64,000 nucleotides of DNA from Rhopalosiphum padi. Its lineage: Eukaryota; Arthropoda; Insecta; Hemiptera; Aphididae. The notes under the pieces were generated by a model that was not told the DNA's origin, ran no database searches, and saw only the letters and a list, made by a program, of their open reading frames with translations. Below are positions 14,953 to 26,340 of the stretch, piece by piece (the first letter of the stretch is position 1; each line of letters starts with the position of its first letter). The position numbers were made by a program, and so were the translations under genes. The DNA is taken from positions 74,750,152 through 74,814,151 of the forward strand of contig NC_083597.1 of assembly GCF_020882245.1 (NCBI RefSeq). Direction: 5' to 3'.

Positions 14953-15477
14953 CTTCATCTCTCACCATCTCCGTGATTACCGGTTACCACGCGGTTAATT
15001 ACGCGCACGGCGGCGTACGCCTTGACCGCCGCGGAAGTGTTATCCTCATATTATGCAGGTCTTAACGTGTTTTGATTTAATTAAAAAATAACGCACTGGC
15101 CCCGTCAGCGCGGTGCCGACATACACACGCCCTCGCACGCACACGCACAAAAAACCGCGATCGACGCGTCTCGTCTCTATCATTATACAATAGCACAATA
15201 TAATAATGTAATTTGTAACATATTTTACGCGGGACACGGTGGTGGTCGTTATATACACGGCGTGCATATACAGACAATATACTATTGTGCGTGAGTGTAA
15301 GTCCGGATGTCCTACACGTATAAGTATAACGCGCATACGTATTGTGCGGTATATATTAATGTATATACATGCATATTATATTGGCAACCGCGGCGGCGGT
15401 GTTGATCATTATTCCGTGCGTATCAGTAATTGCGTATTATTATTATCGTTATTATTACGATTGCTGTACATTATTGT

Positions 15478-15496
15478 ATTATTATTATTATTATTA
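15478..15496. repeat. (ATT)n microsatellite
   Basis: A short ATT trinucleotide run within the second island. Imperfect ATT runs also lie at 15434-15457 and 15893-15910. Confidence 0.8.
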
Positions 15497-15618
15497 TATG
15501 GGTACCTACGCGCGCGGCGGTTTATACCGTATAGTAGTACGCATTACACAGTGCGCCGCATAGCACACGATATTATAATATTATAATATACGATATGCAC
15601 GCTCACACATAGCGTATA

Positions 15619-15918
15619 ATGAATATATATATATATACGCGTTGGCGAGAAGATCACTACCGTGTCTCGATCCCCGAGCGGAGGACCACTCTACCCGCCC
15701 CCCCCACCAAAATCATCCCCGACAGTGCGGCGGAGGAGTCGTACGAGTGTATAATACATATTATAATATACATATATATATATACCTGCCGGGCGGAGGA
15801 GCAGGACGAAGACGCGGCGTCCGCGGCTTACGAGATCTACGCCGTCGTCGTACGTGACGCCATTCGGTCGGTTTGGTTCGGTCCGCTTGCATTATTATTA
15901 TTATTATTAATAGTATAA
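15619..15918 (+). CDS. Candidate coding exon, unknown acidic protein
   Basis: An ATG at 15619 opens 99 codons to TAA. Codons from about 15637 to 15735 and 15788 to 15850 mostly end in G or C and begin with purines, a coding-like periodicity unlike the surrounding simple sequence. The product has a charged, proline-containing part (WREDHYRVSIPERR, then PAPPTKIIPD and AAEESYE), a 15-codon Ile/Tyr insert encoded by an AT-rich tract (about 15740-15785), then an acidic part (AEEQDEDAASAAYEIYA). A possible donor GTACGT begins at 15850. The rest (Leu run from an ATT repeat) would then be intron. No family is recognised. The insert could be a microsatellite expansion or a sign that the frame is fortuitous. 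Confidence 0.33.
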   Translation: MNIYIYTRWREDHYRVSIPERRTTLPAPPTKIIPDSAAEESYECIIHIIIYIYIYTCRAEEQDEDAASAAYEIYAVVVRDAIRSVWFGPLALLLLLLIV

Positions 15919-18900
15919 CGTTCGATTGTAATTTGGCCGCCGCCGCGGAAATTCCCACAAGGAAACTGCCGCAATACCATGAGGAATGCCATCGCGGGCC
16001 TTGTTCAATTCGTGTGATATTATATATTATATACATTATAATATTATTACATATCTATGTATGATTAAACATATGCACGACGACGGTACGAATCGATGAA
16101 CTTTTCTAGTTTTCAGTTTGTTAATTTCAGTTTATTAGGTCGAACCCATTTTTCTCGCGACACAACTGTTAACTTAGAGAAATGCATTGCTCTCCTAATT
16201 TTTAATTTTTATACGTAGAACCTGTACGCGTCGAACGTTATATTATTATTATAATACGCTTACTGACCGTTGTCGCCCGCTAGCCACGAAGTCGTCTAAT
16301 CAATGTTGAAATGAGGCTTTTGAATTCGTTTTATTTCGTGAATAATTTTGCTCGAACTAACAACAGTTATAGGCGATTAGTATGTTTGTAACCAAACTGA
16401 TATTCCTGAAAATTCAATTTTTTTTTTATCTGCTGTTTTGTTTCCTTTAGAATAAAGAATCAACAGCATTTTTTTTTAAATGATATGAGTATGTATATCA
16501 CAGGTAAATTTATATATTTTGTTAGTTTAGTCGCAGTCGGCGAAATTACCAACGAACTATTAATGACTAGGTATCCCACAAATCATAACAGCATATTTTG
16601 TAGAAACCTTTTTTGCTTATTTTACTGAACAGTTAACAACTGTAGACGAACGGTGATGTAGCCTCAATTTTAATTACTTATTAATTTTGAAATTTATTCA
16701 AAAGCTTAAGATTTAAATAAGATTATAAAAAAAGAAATGGAGTTGTCCTTTTAAAATTATTGTTTTACGTTCTTGTCGATTGATAAAACAAAAGCTCACA
16801 GCAGCAATTCATCTAACAAACAAGGTGAGCTCATATTAATTATTTTTAAAAGTAGCTATAAGTATACGCCCAAAGTTTGTGGTAGAATGATATTATAATT
16901 CATCCTACCAAAAAAAATATGACATTTGTAATAAAATACCCTAACCTTATTTCATAATATATTATACATACTTATAGTTATTTATATTGTTTTTATTAAG
17001 ACTCTTGACACTTTTATACAACTTTTATATAATAATATTATGTATTTTTAGTTAGTGTTATTATTACCAAAAAAAGTTTTACTCTTTATGAAGGTAAAAA
17101 TATCGTCTAGGAAATATTTTATGATATCATGAATAGTATCGATTATACTATTTTATTTTTGATACAAGTATTTGCATTCTATGCATTTAGTATACTACCT
17201 GATAACAAAATTCAATTTTCATTGGTTTTTTATCACTATTTTTAAATGTAGGTATAAACAAAAACCTCTAAAACTCCACTATAAAGAAATAAAAATAATT
17301 AGGTATATTTAATATGTCCTACTTAATGTGTTGTTTAATTTTACATAATATATCATTACTTCACATAAGTACATATATGTAGTAAATATTTTTTTCTGTC
17401 AACGAGTTTGAAATAAGATAACAGTTTTCAAGTATAAGATTAAAATTTTAACGAAAAAATTAAGGAATAAACATAACTCATCGTTTGTAAACATCACGCC
17501 TTGTTGGCGGTTGTTTGCTTTCTTAAGGAGTGACAAATGTTTACTTAATGTTTACCATTGCAATATAGCAGTGAAAACGACCTACCAAACTATCAACGTT
17601 ATGCGTAAGGGTCACATCATGCATACAAATGTAATAAATACTTTCAACTACCACTTAAGTACCAGTTAATATTTTAATTAATTATATTTGCAATCGTTTT
17701 ATTTTTGAACAAATTATGCAACTATTTTGTCGATAGTTTATACGATAAAATATAAATTGTATAGTTATTATTATTATAATAAAAATCCATTATTTATATT
17801 AAATAATTGTGTTTATTATTAATCCTAATGTAAACACAAAATATACTTTATTAATAAATTATTGACTATCGCCATGTTTAATATAAAGTGGATTACCTTT
17901 AAACAAAATGTTTACAAAAAAAAAATTGTTTTCATAAGATAAGTATATATTTATAGATGTATAATATATCCATATAGTATGATAAACTTGCATTACCAGC
18001 TGCAGTCGGACTGCAACATTCAAACTGAATAGGTTCTCCCCTCCGTAAACGTCATTACGGTTGAGTAATTCATTTTATCTTTAGACCTTTACATAATTAT
18101 TAAAAAAAGACTATTCACGAAGCAGCCAAGGTTTGAAAGTTCACATGATTAACTTCAAACCAATGAAACTTAACATAAACTTCCAGTAAACCCTTTTAAA
18201 TTGCTATTGAATTATGTCTCTGTTATTTATGCAAAATTGTTTTAAAATATTATATTGAATATGCTCGTTGAAAAATACGTATGACACCTTCTAACAGCGT
18301 TTTTAAGTATAATATTATCATGTTATAAATATAAGACTATAATATTTATTATTTAATCATGTAGATATGCTGATATGGATTTAAAAAAATAATTTAATTA
18401 TTTCTATTTTTTGCACATATGATATTACAATGTTTTTTTAACACTTAATAAATTCATCAATACAAGTATATTGATTTTACATTAAACATTTTTAACTTAT
18501 AGATTAATATTTAATTTTGAATATCATAGTTGGATTTTGATGGTTTTAGTCAATTAATAGTTAAGAAATTTCCTAAACTAAATTTTAAATAAGTCAATTT
18601 AATTTGTAATATTGTAATTTAAATAAATTATAGATATAATAATTTATATTTAATTTTATTTATGTCAAATAAATAATAATCCATTATACAAATATGTAAA
18701 CTACATATTTTGGTATATAAGTACAAGGAATTTTTTTGTTATTGTTGCTTGTAACTATTTTGTTAAAACATTTGTTTTTTGAGGTATTGTAATAATAGGT
18801 ATGCAGTTTTTGAAATGGTTACTGAAGTCTGAAAGCGCACTAACACACTCGCAGACATACGCTGTTTTGATTGAAAAATGTTTCTATAAAAGTAAACGAT

Positions 18901-19419
18901 GTATTTTAACTTCCTATAGGAAATTCTTAAGTTCAAAATTCCTTTTTACTTATTTTATATTAAAATCAGTATTCACTTTGAAGTGATTTAAATCACTAAC
19001 TACAAGTAAAATGCGCTTTTATTTTACATAACATTTTCTCATATTCTTGATTATTAATTATTTATTTTTATTAACTCATTGGCGATTTGGTTTTTAACCC
19101 ACGATATTATATTCCACATATTATTTTTATTGTTTTTATTTGACTAAAAATTACATCAGGCGTGTAATAATGCTTGCGTATACAAAACTACATTAATGGT
19201 ATACCTATAGCATTTATTAAATTAAATTAATAAAATTGGAATTATAAAAAACAATGTAACTATATTATAATATTGGATATAATATATGTGATAAAAACCG
19301 AAAAACTATAAATTTTTGTCATTGATCAATCTCATTTTTTGCGTAAAATAACATTCTCGGATTACAAAAAACGGACAGTAGCAAAAATAATATCAAATAA
19401 GAAAAAATAACAACGACAT

Positions 19420-19476
19420 TTGATTTATATCCCTAAGGGCTGACTGAAGATAATTTTATTTGCTGATGACATAGCT
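19420..19476 (+). pseudogene. LINE-type reverse transcriptase relic (FADD motif)
   Basis: One plus-strand frame reads LIYIPKG, stop, LKIILFADDIA. This matches the catalytic palm block of non-LTR reverse transcriptases, in which a LIYIND-like strand precedes a (F/Y)ADD box. The two Asp residues of FADD (GAT GAC, 19465-19470) are intact. A TGA at 19441 and the lack of RT sequence on either side show it is a short, dead fragment. The length, about 57 bases, makes chance similarity possible but unlikely given that both sub-motifs sit in one frame. Confidence 0.42.
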
Positions 19477-19538
19477 AGCCGATATTATGTTTAGATGAGT
19501 AAGTATACACTATACACATTATAGGTATCATAATATAA

Positions 19539-19874
19539 TCAACTTGCAGGACGGTCATCGTATTTATTATTATTATTTCTGGTCATCCTTTGTCGAAGTA
19601 ATATTTGGGTGTGATGAGTTCCGGAGAAACACGATATCGTTAAAATAGTATCGGATTTATGTCCAACACTGCTACAAGATGGCTCGAGGACATGGTTGGT
19701 ATAATGATATTCTGAAATCAACACTTGCCGTTGTCGACCTATCCTCAATGGGTTGAAACTGATGACGCTCACATGCACAAACAACTCAACCGTTTTTTTC
19801 TCTATATTTTTAAATAAATCGTGTTCAATAGATTGTTCTAAGTAATTGAACACTATTTGGTATTGGGTTGATTA
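19539..19874 (-). other. Open reading frame of unknown origin
   Basis: The minus-strand frame is open from just after a TAA near 19874 to TGA at 19541-19539, with GTG at 19853 as the first conventional alternative start and no ATG near the 5' end. It gives about 104 codons of balanced composition (for example FVHVSVISFNPLRIG and ISEYHYTNHVLEPS), in a locally less AT-rich segment. It could be an internal exon, part of an old mobile element next to the RT relic, or chance. No domain is recognised. Confidence 0.2.
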
Positions 19875-20559
19875 AATTGAAAATCCAACAAATTATATTT
19901 GATTTGTGGGTACCTGCCACCAGGTATACGTAATACCTGATATACTATATTTCAGTTTAAAGTATAATATTTTATAATACATATTATTAACTATTATATT
20001 TAACATTAAAATACTATCTGTTTAACACTCAAATACAAAAGAACAGCTTTCAAGAGAAAGGGCTTAAGTCAAAAATTGCTACTTTTCAGAGGACACAAAA
20101 AAAAACTTATAATTTTTTTTCTTTTTTATATTTTTAAATTTCGTATTCATATTTAATACATTTATTATTATTTTTCTATTAAACACGAATATATTTTTTT
20201 ACAAAAACTAATAATTAATAATGTATTCCAATAACTACTTCTTGTTACTTGAGTAATTTTACATCATGACTTAAGATCTACTGCATATACTTTGATAGGA
20301 CTTATTCCCTTTGTCATAAATACATTATAATTACAACTTAATATGTATTTCTCTGAAAATCTTAAAAAAGCATATTATTTTTATTGATTTGATTTAATGT
20401 GTTATACCTACAAGAATACAAAATTATTAACACACTATTTGATAAAAAAAAATATCTGTATAAAACATTTCTATGAAACAAAATAATGACACATTTTATT
20501 AAATAGGTTTAAGAATTAAAAGTACATTATACATTTTATTAAATCAACTTGATATATAT

Positions 20560-20583
20560 GAACACTGAACACTGAACACTGAA
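20560..20583. repeat. Heptamer tandem repeat GAACACT x3
   Basis: Three perfect direct copies of GAACACT followed by GAA. This is a minisatellite-like short tandem repeat isolated in AT-rich DNA. Confidence 0.9.
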
Positions 20584-23500
20584 TAGCTATACATTATTTC
20601 GTAAAAATGTATCATCCTAATGATGTACCTACTTGTATAAAAGAAAAAAACTATATAATAAAAACGATCATAAGACCTCAGTCAGATTCCTCATCTAAAA
20701 CAGTCGAATCTTGAATCTTTGACATCTCTTTTTGCGTTCAAATGTTGATAATACCTACTCGTGAAAAACTTAAGTATCAATGGTATCAGAGATAATGGTT
20801 TTTTCATTAATTATTAGCAATTTTATATGTAAAATACCACGAATTTATTAGTTTATAACTGTAATAGAGTCGTAATTCTTTAAAAACCAATTATGCATAG
20901 CAAAAGTTATGCTATTTTTTATGAATTTCACAACAATTACTATTTATTAATACATGATTTCATTTAAATTTCAAAAGTTAACCTAAATAATTCATATTAA
21001 TAAGAATCTACATAATATCATAGATTAAATATACTAGTAAGAATTAAAAAGCTACTTAAGAACTTTTTCATAAAAAAAATTTTGAAATATGACTTTTTTA
21101 TTCCTACACTTACCAACGTTATTATACGTTAACTACAATTGTACTATTTAATAAGGTTCGACATTTCACATCGAATTTTTCCTTTAAATCGAAAATGTTT
21201 TAAAATTAACGTACCTAGCATTTTCTCTTAAAAATGGTTATATTTATTTATTTATTATTATCAATTTAAGTATTATATTTTTCAAACCTATTTAATGTAG
21301 TTTTACTTTGGAAAATGAAAAACGTTCAAGTCACATTCAAGGCCTCATTGGCTTACTAAAAACAGCAACAAAAGAACTAAAAAACATTATAATATACTAA
21401 ATTAAAAATATAAACAACGGTATTTTTTAGTCCACAAATATAATATGTAAGCTAATTTTCGATGCAGTTGTAATACACATACAACTATTTTTTAAAACTT
21501 TTTAAATGATTTTTTTTATGTGTATATATATTATATACATAATATACAGACATAAGCCATAGTATTATATGATTCACGTGCTCTCTCGTAATTTTTATCC
21601 GCAGGTTATAGCAGATATCTTCGTAGTTCGCGTAGATTATACGACGTTCAGCTGTGTGACCTTTGTCTACCGCAGAGCGTCGCATTCGCGCGTGACGAAA
21701 AATATTATTTTTGACGGTGCTGGTAATCGTCACGCAATTATTTGTTCGGTGATTTGTTCTTTATGTGCGCTCTGCGAGTACGGAGTACCTATACATTTAA
21801 ATAGATATATCGCAATATATCGCACTGCTTATGTGTAAGTAGATAGGTCATAGGTACCACGGTCTTAACCACAGATCATATAATAGTAATATACAGATTC
21901 AGTATAATACTGTAGTGCCTATAATACGTAATGTAATACAATTCCGATAGCACTATATAGCTGTATGTTGTAACGTTGCAGGTGCAACTCTGTGTTTCTT
22001 AAATAATTTATCACACGTGAATTGATATAGGTAAATAAAATATATATATACATAATTTCATAATATTTAAGATGGTCACGATGAAATTACTTATTATAAT
22101 ATTATTATAAGTACGAAATTAATATAAATAACAATATTTATCCTAAATTATAATTTGTTTACCTATATTATATTACCTATGCCGATGTATCGTGTACTGT
22201 TTTTGCCATCAAATGGTGTACCTATATTAAAGGTTATATTATAATATAACTAAAACTTTAAATTGTTAATACGTTTATAATATTTTCTGTTAGTATCAGC
22301 TATCAGGTATAAATGTTGATAAGTACTTAAAAACCAAAGGGTGATTAACGCGATGAATGGGAATCAATTCATTTTATGGTTAAAAGTTTAGTTTAAACTT
22401 CACGACCGATAATTCGCATGCCATAAGCTATAAACACAACTTAAAATTACTTACATATTATGTGTAGGACGTAGGTGGAAGGACGATGAGCATTAACTGT
22501 GGTATTATATAAGGGACAAAGAAAAAGTTCCTTTCGGCCATGTGTTAATTTCCTCTTATTTGGTACTTGTCTTTCGCTAAGGTGCTTGAATTGAGAAGGG
22601 TGGCGTCAGAGCGGAGTCACTTAATTTCAAAAGTCCAATTCAGATGTATAGTTAAAACAAAGAACGCAGATTCCCATGCGGTTTGCATTGGTTTTTATTT
22701 ATACATCAAAATATTTAGATTTAATATTTATTTTTTAATTTCTTGAAACAAAAACAAAACTCAAAATTAATGATGATGTTTATACCCATTTATTTATTAT
22801 ATCTTGCTTAATAATTTAAGTACTTATAACTTTGATAAATTATTTTAATAATTGGCTATTATAGTTCAAAATCATAATAAAACAATGGTATATCGATTTA
22901 TATATAGTACTTATAATAATGACCATCTATTATATAATATTTTTGTTATTGTTATTTTATTTTATATTACACGTGTATTTATTTCAGAGGTGATCTATTT
23001 ATTTTTTTCAAAGTTTAAATAATCATAAAAAAATTTATTTTGTTTTATTAATAAAGGTTCTTACTTATTTAAAAACTTAATACATTTTTTACTAATATTT
23101 AATTATTTTATAAAATTGATATAATATTGGTCATTTTGACTTTTCTGTTTTGTATAATATGTTTATGTTATCATTATTCAAAATCATAAAATTTGCGTTT
23201 TTCAATAAATTTTAACACGTGAGTCATAATCGGATCAAATTACTTAATTTTCGGGAAATTTAATTCAACATTTTCAAAAATACTGTGAATAATTTATATA
23301 AAAAAAATGTAAAATATGGTGTCAAATATAACGTTCAATACATGTTTAAATAAAAAAAATATATTATTTACTAATTTGTAATAAAGTTCTCTCAAAACTA
23401 CTCTGTGTCTGAAAAAAAGAAAAAATTGGAAAGGCAGACTATTGAGTACAACTATAGACATTAAAATAATAAAATGCATTTTAGTCGGTGTTCACAAAAA

Positions 23501-23872
23501 TAGTTATAAAATTTCATACAAATTTAGTTTCATCGGAATTATTTACAAAATCATGTTTCAACCACTTTCAGGTTAAAATTGTTTAATAATTCGTCAATAA
23601 AAAAAGACTAAAATATCTGAAAACAGTGGTCACTTCATTAGAATACATGAACGGAATTGATTGTAGAACATAATTATATAGACTCATATTTTTGTAAAAT
23701 ATGAATTCAGATCGTTTAATATTTTTAAAAAAACGATGAATACTCACTGCAGTTAAGGTAAAATAAAAAAGAAAAAAAATTAATCAGCGTATATCCTTTT
23801 ATAAAATTATTACAATAAACAACGTTTTTACAGCCAATACGATGATTACGTGCCAAAAACAGTGTAGAATAA

Positions 23873-23908
23873 CAATAATAATGATGATGATGATGATGAT
23901 AATAATAA
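23873..23908. repeat. (ATA)n(ATG)n(ATA)n compound microsatellite
   Basis: AAT/ATA triplets flank a pure ATG/GAT run at 23880-23900. It lies just upstream of a short GC-rich patch. Confidence 0.9.
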
Positions 23909-23929
23909 AGATATTATTATAGTGTTATG

Positions 23930-24960
23930 TGACTGTCGGTCGCCGCGCGCTAGGGTGGTCGTTTCGCGAGTTGTATAAGAGTTTCTTCGATGGGAGGGGA
24001 ATGGAGTTAGGAGTCAGGTCAGGAAATAGCCGCTCGCGATGAAACATTCGTACATCATATTGTCTGATGTTATATAACTACCATAACTACCATGACGTTA
24101 GACTTATATATTACTTGAATTGAGTTATATATACTTTACCGTCACAATCGGAATTATTATGCGTGCGATATACAGACGTTTACTCCCTCCCTATCCAACC
24201 AAACTATATAGACATAGAATTTGGAGCTAAAAGATTATTGTACACGATAATATACGAATATACAGGAACAGGACAGGACAATTTCCGAAAAATTAACTCA
24301 TTGTATTCATCTAACGGATCGAACATTTTCAAATGTTTAATATAATCTAGTTTCTAGCTGTTGGATGCAAAACATTATGCAATTACCCATCGGTATAATA
24401 TATAGTTAAGTAGATACAATAATAAATTATAATAGTTTCCGCACCCGGTGCCGTTTTTAATTTTATATTTAAATGAATGATATTATAATATCATAATTCA
24501 TAATATCGTGGATTGCGGACCAACTGGCCTTAGTATACTTACTTTATTATATAAATATTATAATAGTTATGCGAGTGCATTGTGTATACCGAATGGATAC
24601 GGTTATAATAATAATAATTATAGGTAATATTTTAAAACGAGCTAACGTATCGATTCAACGTTTTCCTTTACTTAAACCATTATGGATTATTGTTTTTCGT
24701 CTAATTATTTACTTCCTCTTAAATATTGTTATTACTGTTTATCGTTGGTTTATTTAAAACGGCATTTATTTCATAGTTTTTAGATAAATATGATGTGAAA
24801 ATAATATGGAGAACGTACGATTTGTACGAATCCTATATCTATAGCTCTATATTAAAGTATAACATATACACATAATTATTTATAACGCCATTTTCTTTGA
24901 CGTACTTTATTTTACGCATCGTAACTATATGATATCATTACGATATTCATATTGGATGAC
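23930..24960. other. Short GC-rich patch followed by AT-rich DNA
   Basis: At 23930-24045 the sequence is GC-rich (GGTCGCCGCGCGCTAGGGTGG and GGGAGGGGAATGGAG), then it reverts to AT-rich. A 60-codon frame at 24163-24345 starting with GTG, and a 62-codon frame at 24569-24757, have no supporting signals. A perfect 14-bp palindrome GATATTATAATATC is at 24479-24492. Confidence 0.5.
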
Positions 24961-25518
24961 ATATTGTGTTCGAAATGCAGCTTTTTACATCAAAAAAAAA
25001 AAAAGCGATATAGTAAGTAATCTTTACGCGTCGTGTCTCGGGGCAAGACGTCGTCGGTCGGCAACAACCGGAAACACGCAGACGGAAAACCGGATGGTAA
25101 AAAAAACAAAAAAAACAAAAAAACAAAAAACAAGCACACGTACGCCGCGGCGTCTCGTTTGAGTCGCGCGCGATCGTCGTGCGCGATATACGCGTATATT
25201 ATACATCGCGCCTGGCGAATCGAGCGGGGCGGCGAGCTTTCAGCGGCGACCGGGCGGGCGGCGTGTGCGCGCGTGTCTGTGCCGTAAGGGGGGGGGACGT
25301 GGGGGGAACGAGGTTCGGCCGGGCGGGCGGCTCGTCCGGGGACTCTGCCGCTGCAGTTGGCCGGCGGGCCCGGCGTGGGCGGCGACGGCGCGATCGGCGG
25401 TACGCCTCGGTCGTCGTACGGACGATTGCGCGCCGCGGCGGGAAAAACACGCGCACACGCTCGGCACACTGGCGGGCCCGGCGGGCGGGAGGCGAGCGCG
25501 CGCACATTTATATATATT

Positions 25519-25519
25519 A

Positions 25520-25551
<32 letters not shown>
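25519..25551. repeat. (ATT)n microsatellite inside CpG island
   Basis: About 11 consecutive ATT triplets embedded in otherwise very GC-rich sequence. Confidence 0.9.
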
Positions 25552-25552
<1 letters not shown>

Positions 25553-26086
25553 CATCGCCGTCGCCGCCGTCGAACACGTACACACACGTATATTATTGTA
25601 TACGAAGCGGACGACGCTCACACGTATACACCGCTGTTGGGTGTGTGCGCCGTTCGCTCGAGGGGGGGCGTCTACGATAACGGTCGGGTGTGTTCGTATG
25701 GGGGGGAGTGCGTTGTTGTGATGACGGGGGGCAAAGGAAATACGAGCTCTCGCGCGCACACACGTACGCGCGGCGCGCGCTGACCGCATATATTCTCGTG
25801 CGCGGCGTTTCCCCTCCGTCCCCTCCGCGAAACCGTCCCCCCACCGTACAACCAGCCACCTCGCCGCCACCGCGCGCGCACACACACACACACAGCCGGA
25901 TCGCCCGACGACGACGCCCGTCACATCCGCCCGACTCGCGCCACAGCCGCCCATCCGACTTGACGCGCCGCGGTCCGCGACGACGTTCTTTTTTCTCTCC
26001 GCCGCGTCGCCCGTCCCGCGGCCCAAAATCTCGCGCCGCGTTCTTCCCGGCCCGCTTTTCGTTTCCGTTCCGTTTTTCGCGCTTTT

Positions 26087-26107
26087 CGCCGTGTTGTATA
26101 CACGGCG
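26087..26107. repeat. Perfect 8-bp hairpin at the island's right part
   Basis: CGCCGTGT (26087-26094), loop TGTAT and ACACGGCG (26100-26107) form a perfect GC-rich stem. It lies near the transition from pyrimidine-rich island to the flank, where a leader RNA could begin. Confidence 0.6.
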
Positions 26108-26340
26108 AGTAGTGTGGCCGCCACGCAGTCTGCGGGCGTATACGAAAAAACAATATCGCACGCCGTCGATGTTAAATTATCGCGCGGTGTTATTCTCTTT
26201 TTTTCTTTTTGTCGTTATATTCGTCCGCGTCTTATTCGCGTCTTCTTCCTTCACTCTACCGCTTCCTCTCGTTCTCGTATAGCCCGTGTGCTAACACCTA
26301 TTGCGCAACGGTATAGCACGAAAACACACACACCCCAAAC

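Larger units (their letters stand above)
14600..16060. other. GC/CpG-rich island 2, possible promoter/first-exon region
   Basis: An abrupt GC-rich block between AT-rich flanks. It contains a long (CT)n tract, an (ATT)n tract and several GCGGCGG-type runs. Candidate coding segments occur on the minus strand at its left edge and on the plus strand at its right edge, which would suit a divergent promoter if both were real. The overlapping frames at 15046-15586 include microsatellite-derived Tyr, Ile and Leu runs and are treated as chance. Confidence 0.45.
16061..23860. other. AT-rich stretch with one retroelement relic
   Basis: Mostly low-complexity AT-rich DNA. More complex patches are at 17490-17640, 17990-18060, 21570-21850 and 22420-22690. 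The last of these (TCCTTTCGGCCATGTGTTAA, GGTGGCGTCAGAGCGGAGTC) looks like possible conserved non-coding DNA. A 15-bp near-palindrome TGCAGTC-G-GACTGCA is at 18001-18015. Small open frames (18801-18986, 21485-21838, 23294-23479) show no coding signs. Confidence 0.6.
24960..26340. other. GC/CpG-rich island 3, strongest in the window
   Basis: This is the densest CpG block (repeated CGCG, GGCGGGCGG and CGTCGTCG), with G-runs at 25289-25305 and a C/T-rich, G-poor right half (25800-26280). Open frames of more than 100 codons occur in almost every frame on both strands between 24990 and 26476, with Arg, Ala, Pro and Gly runs. That is what CpG-rich low-complexity DNA gives, so none is called. The island most likely marks a promoter and 5' UTR. 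The pyrimidine-rich right half would suit a plus-strand leader, but no donor or ATG context settles strand. Confidence 0.5.

Noticed and set aside
25179..25721. Long ORFs (up to about 200 codons) on both strands in the 25-26 kb island
   Set aside because: Nearly all six frames are open at once, and the products are Arg/Ala/Pro/Gly runs with Ile or Tyr tracts from microsatellites. This is what CpG-rich low-complexity DNA gives.
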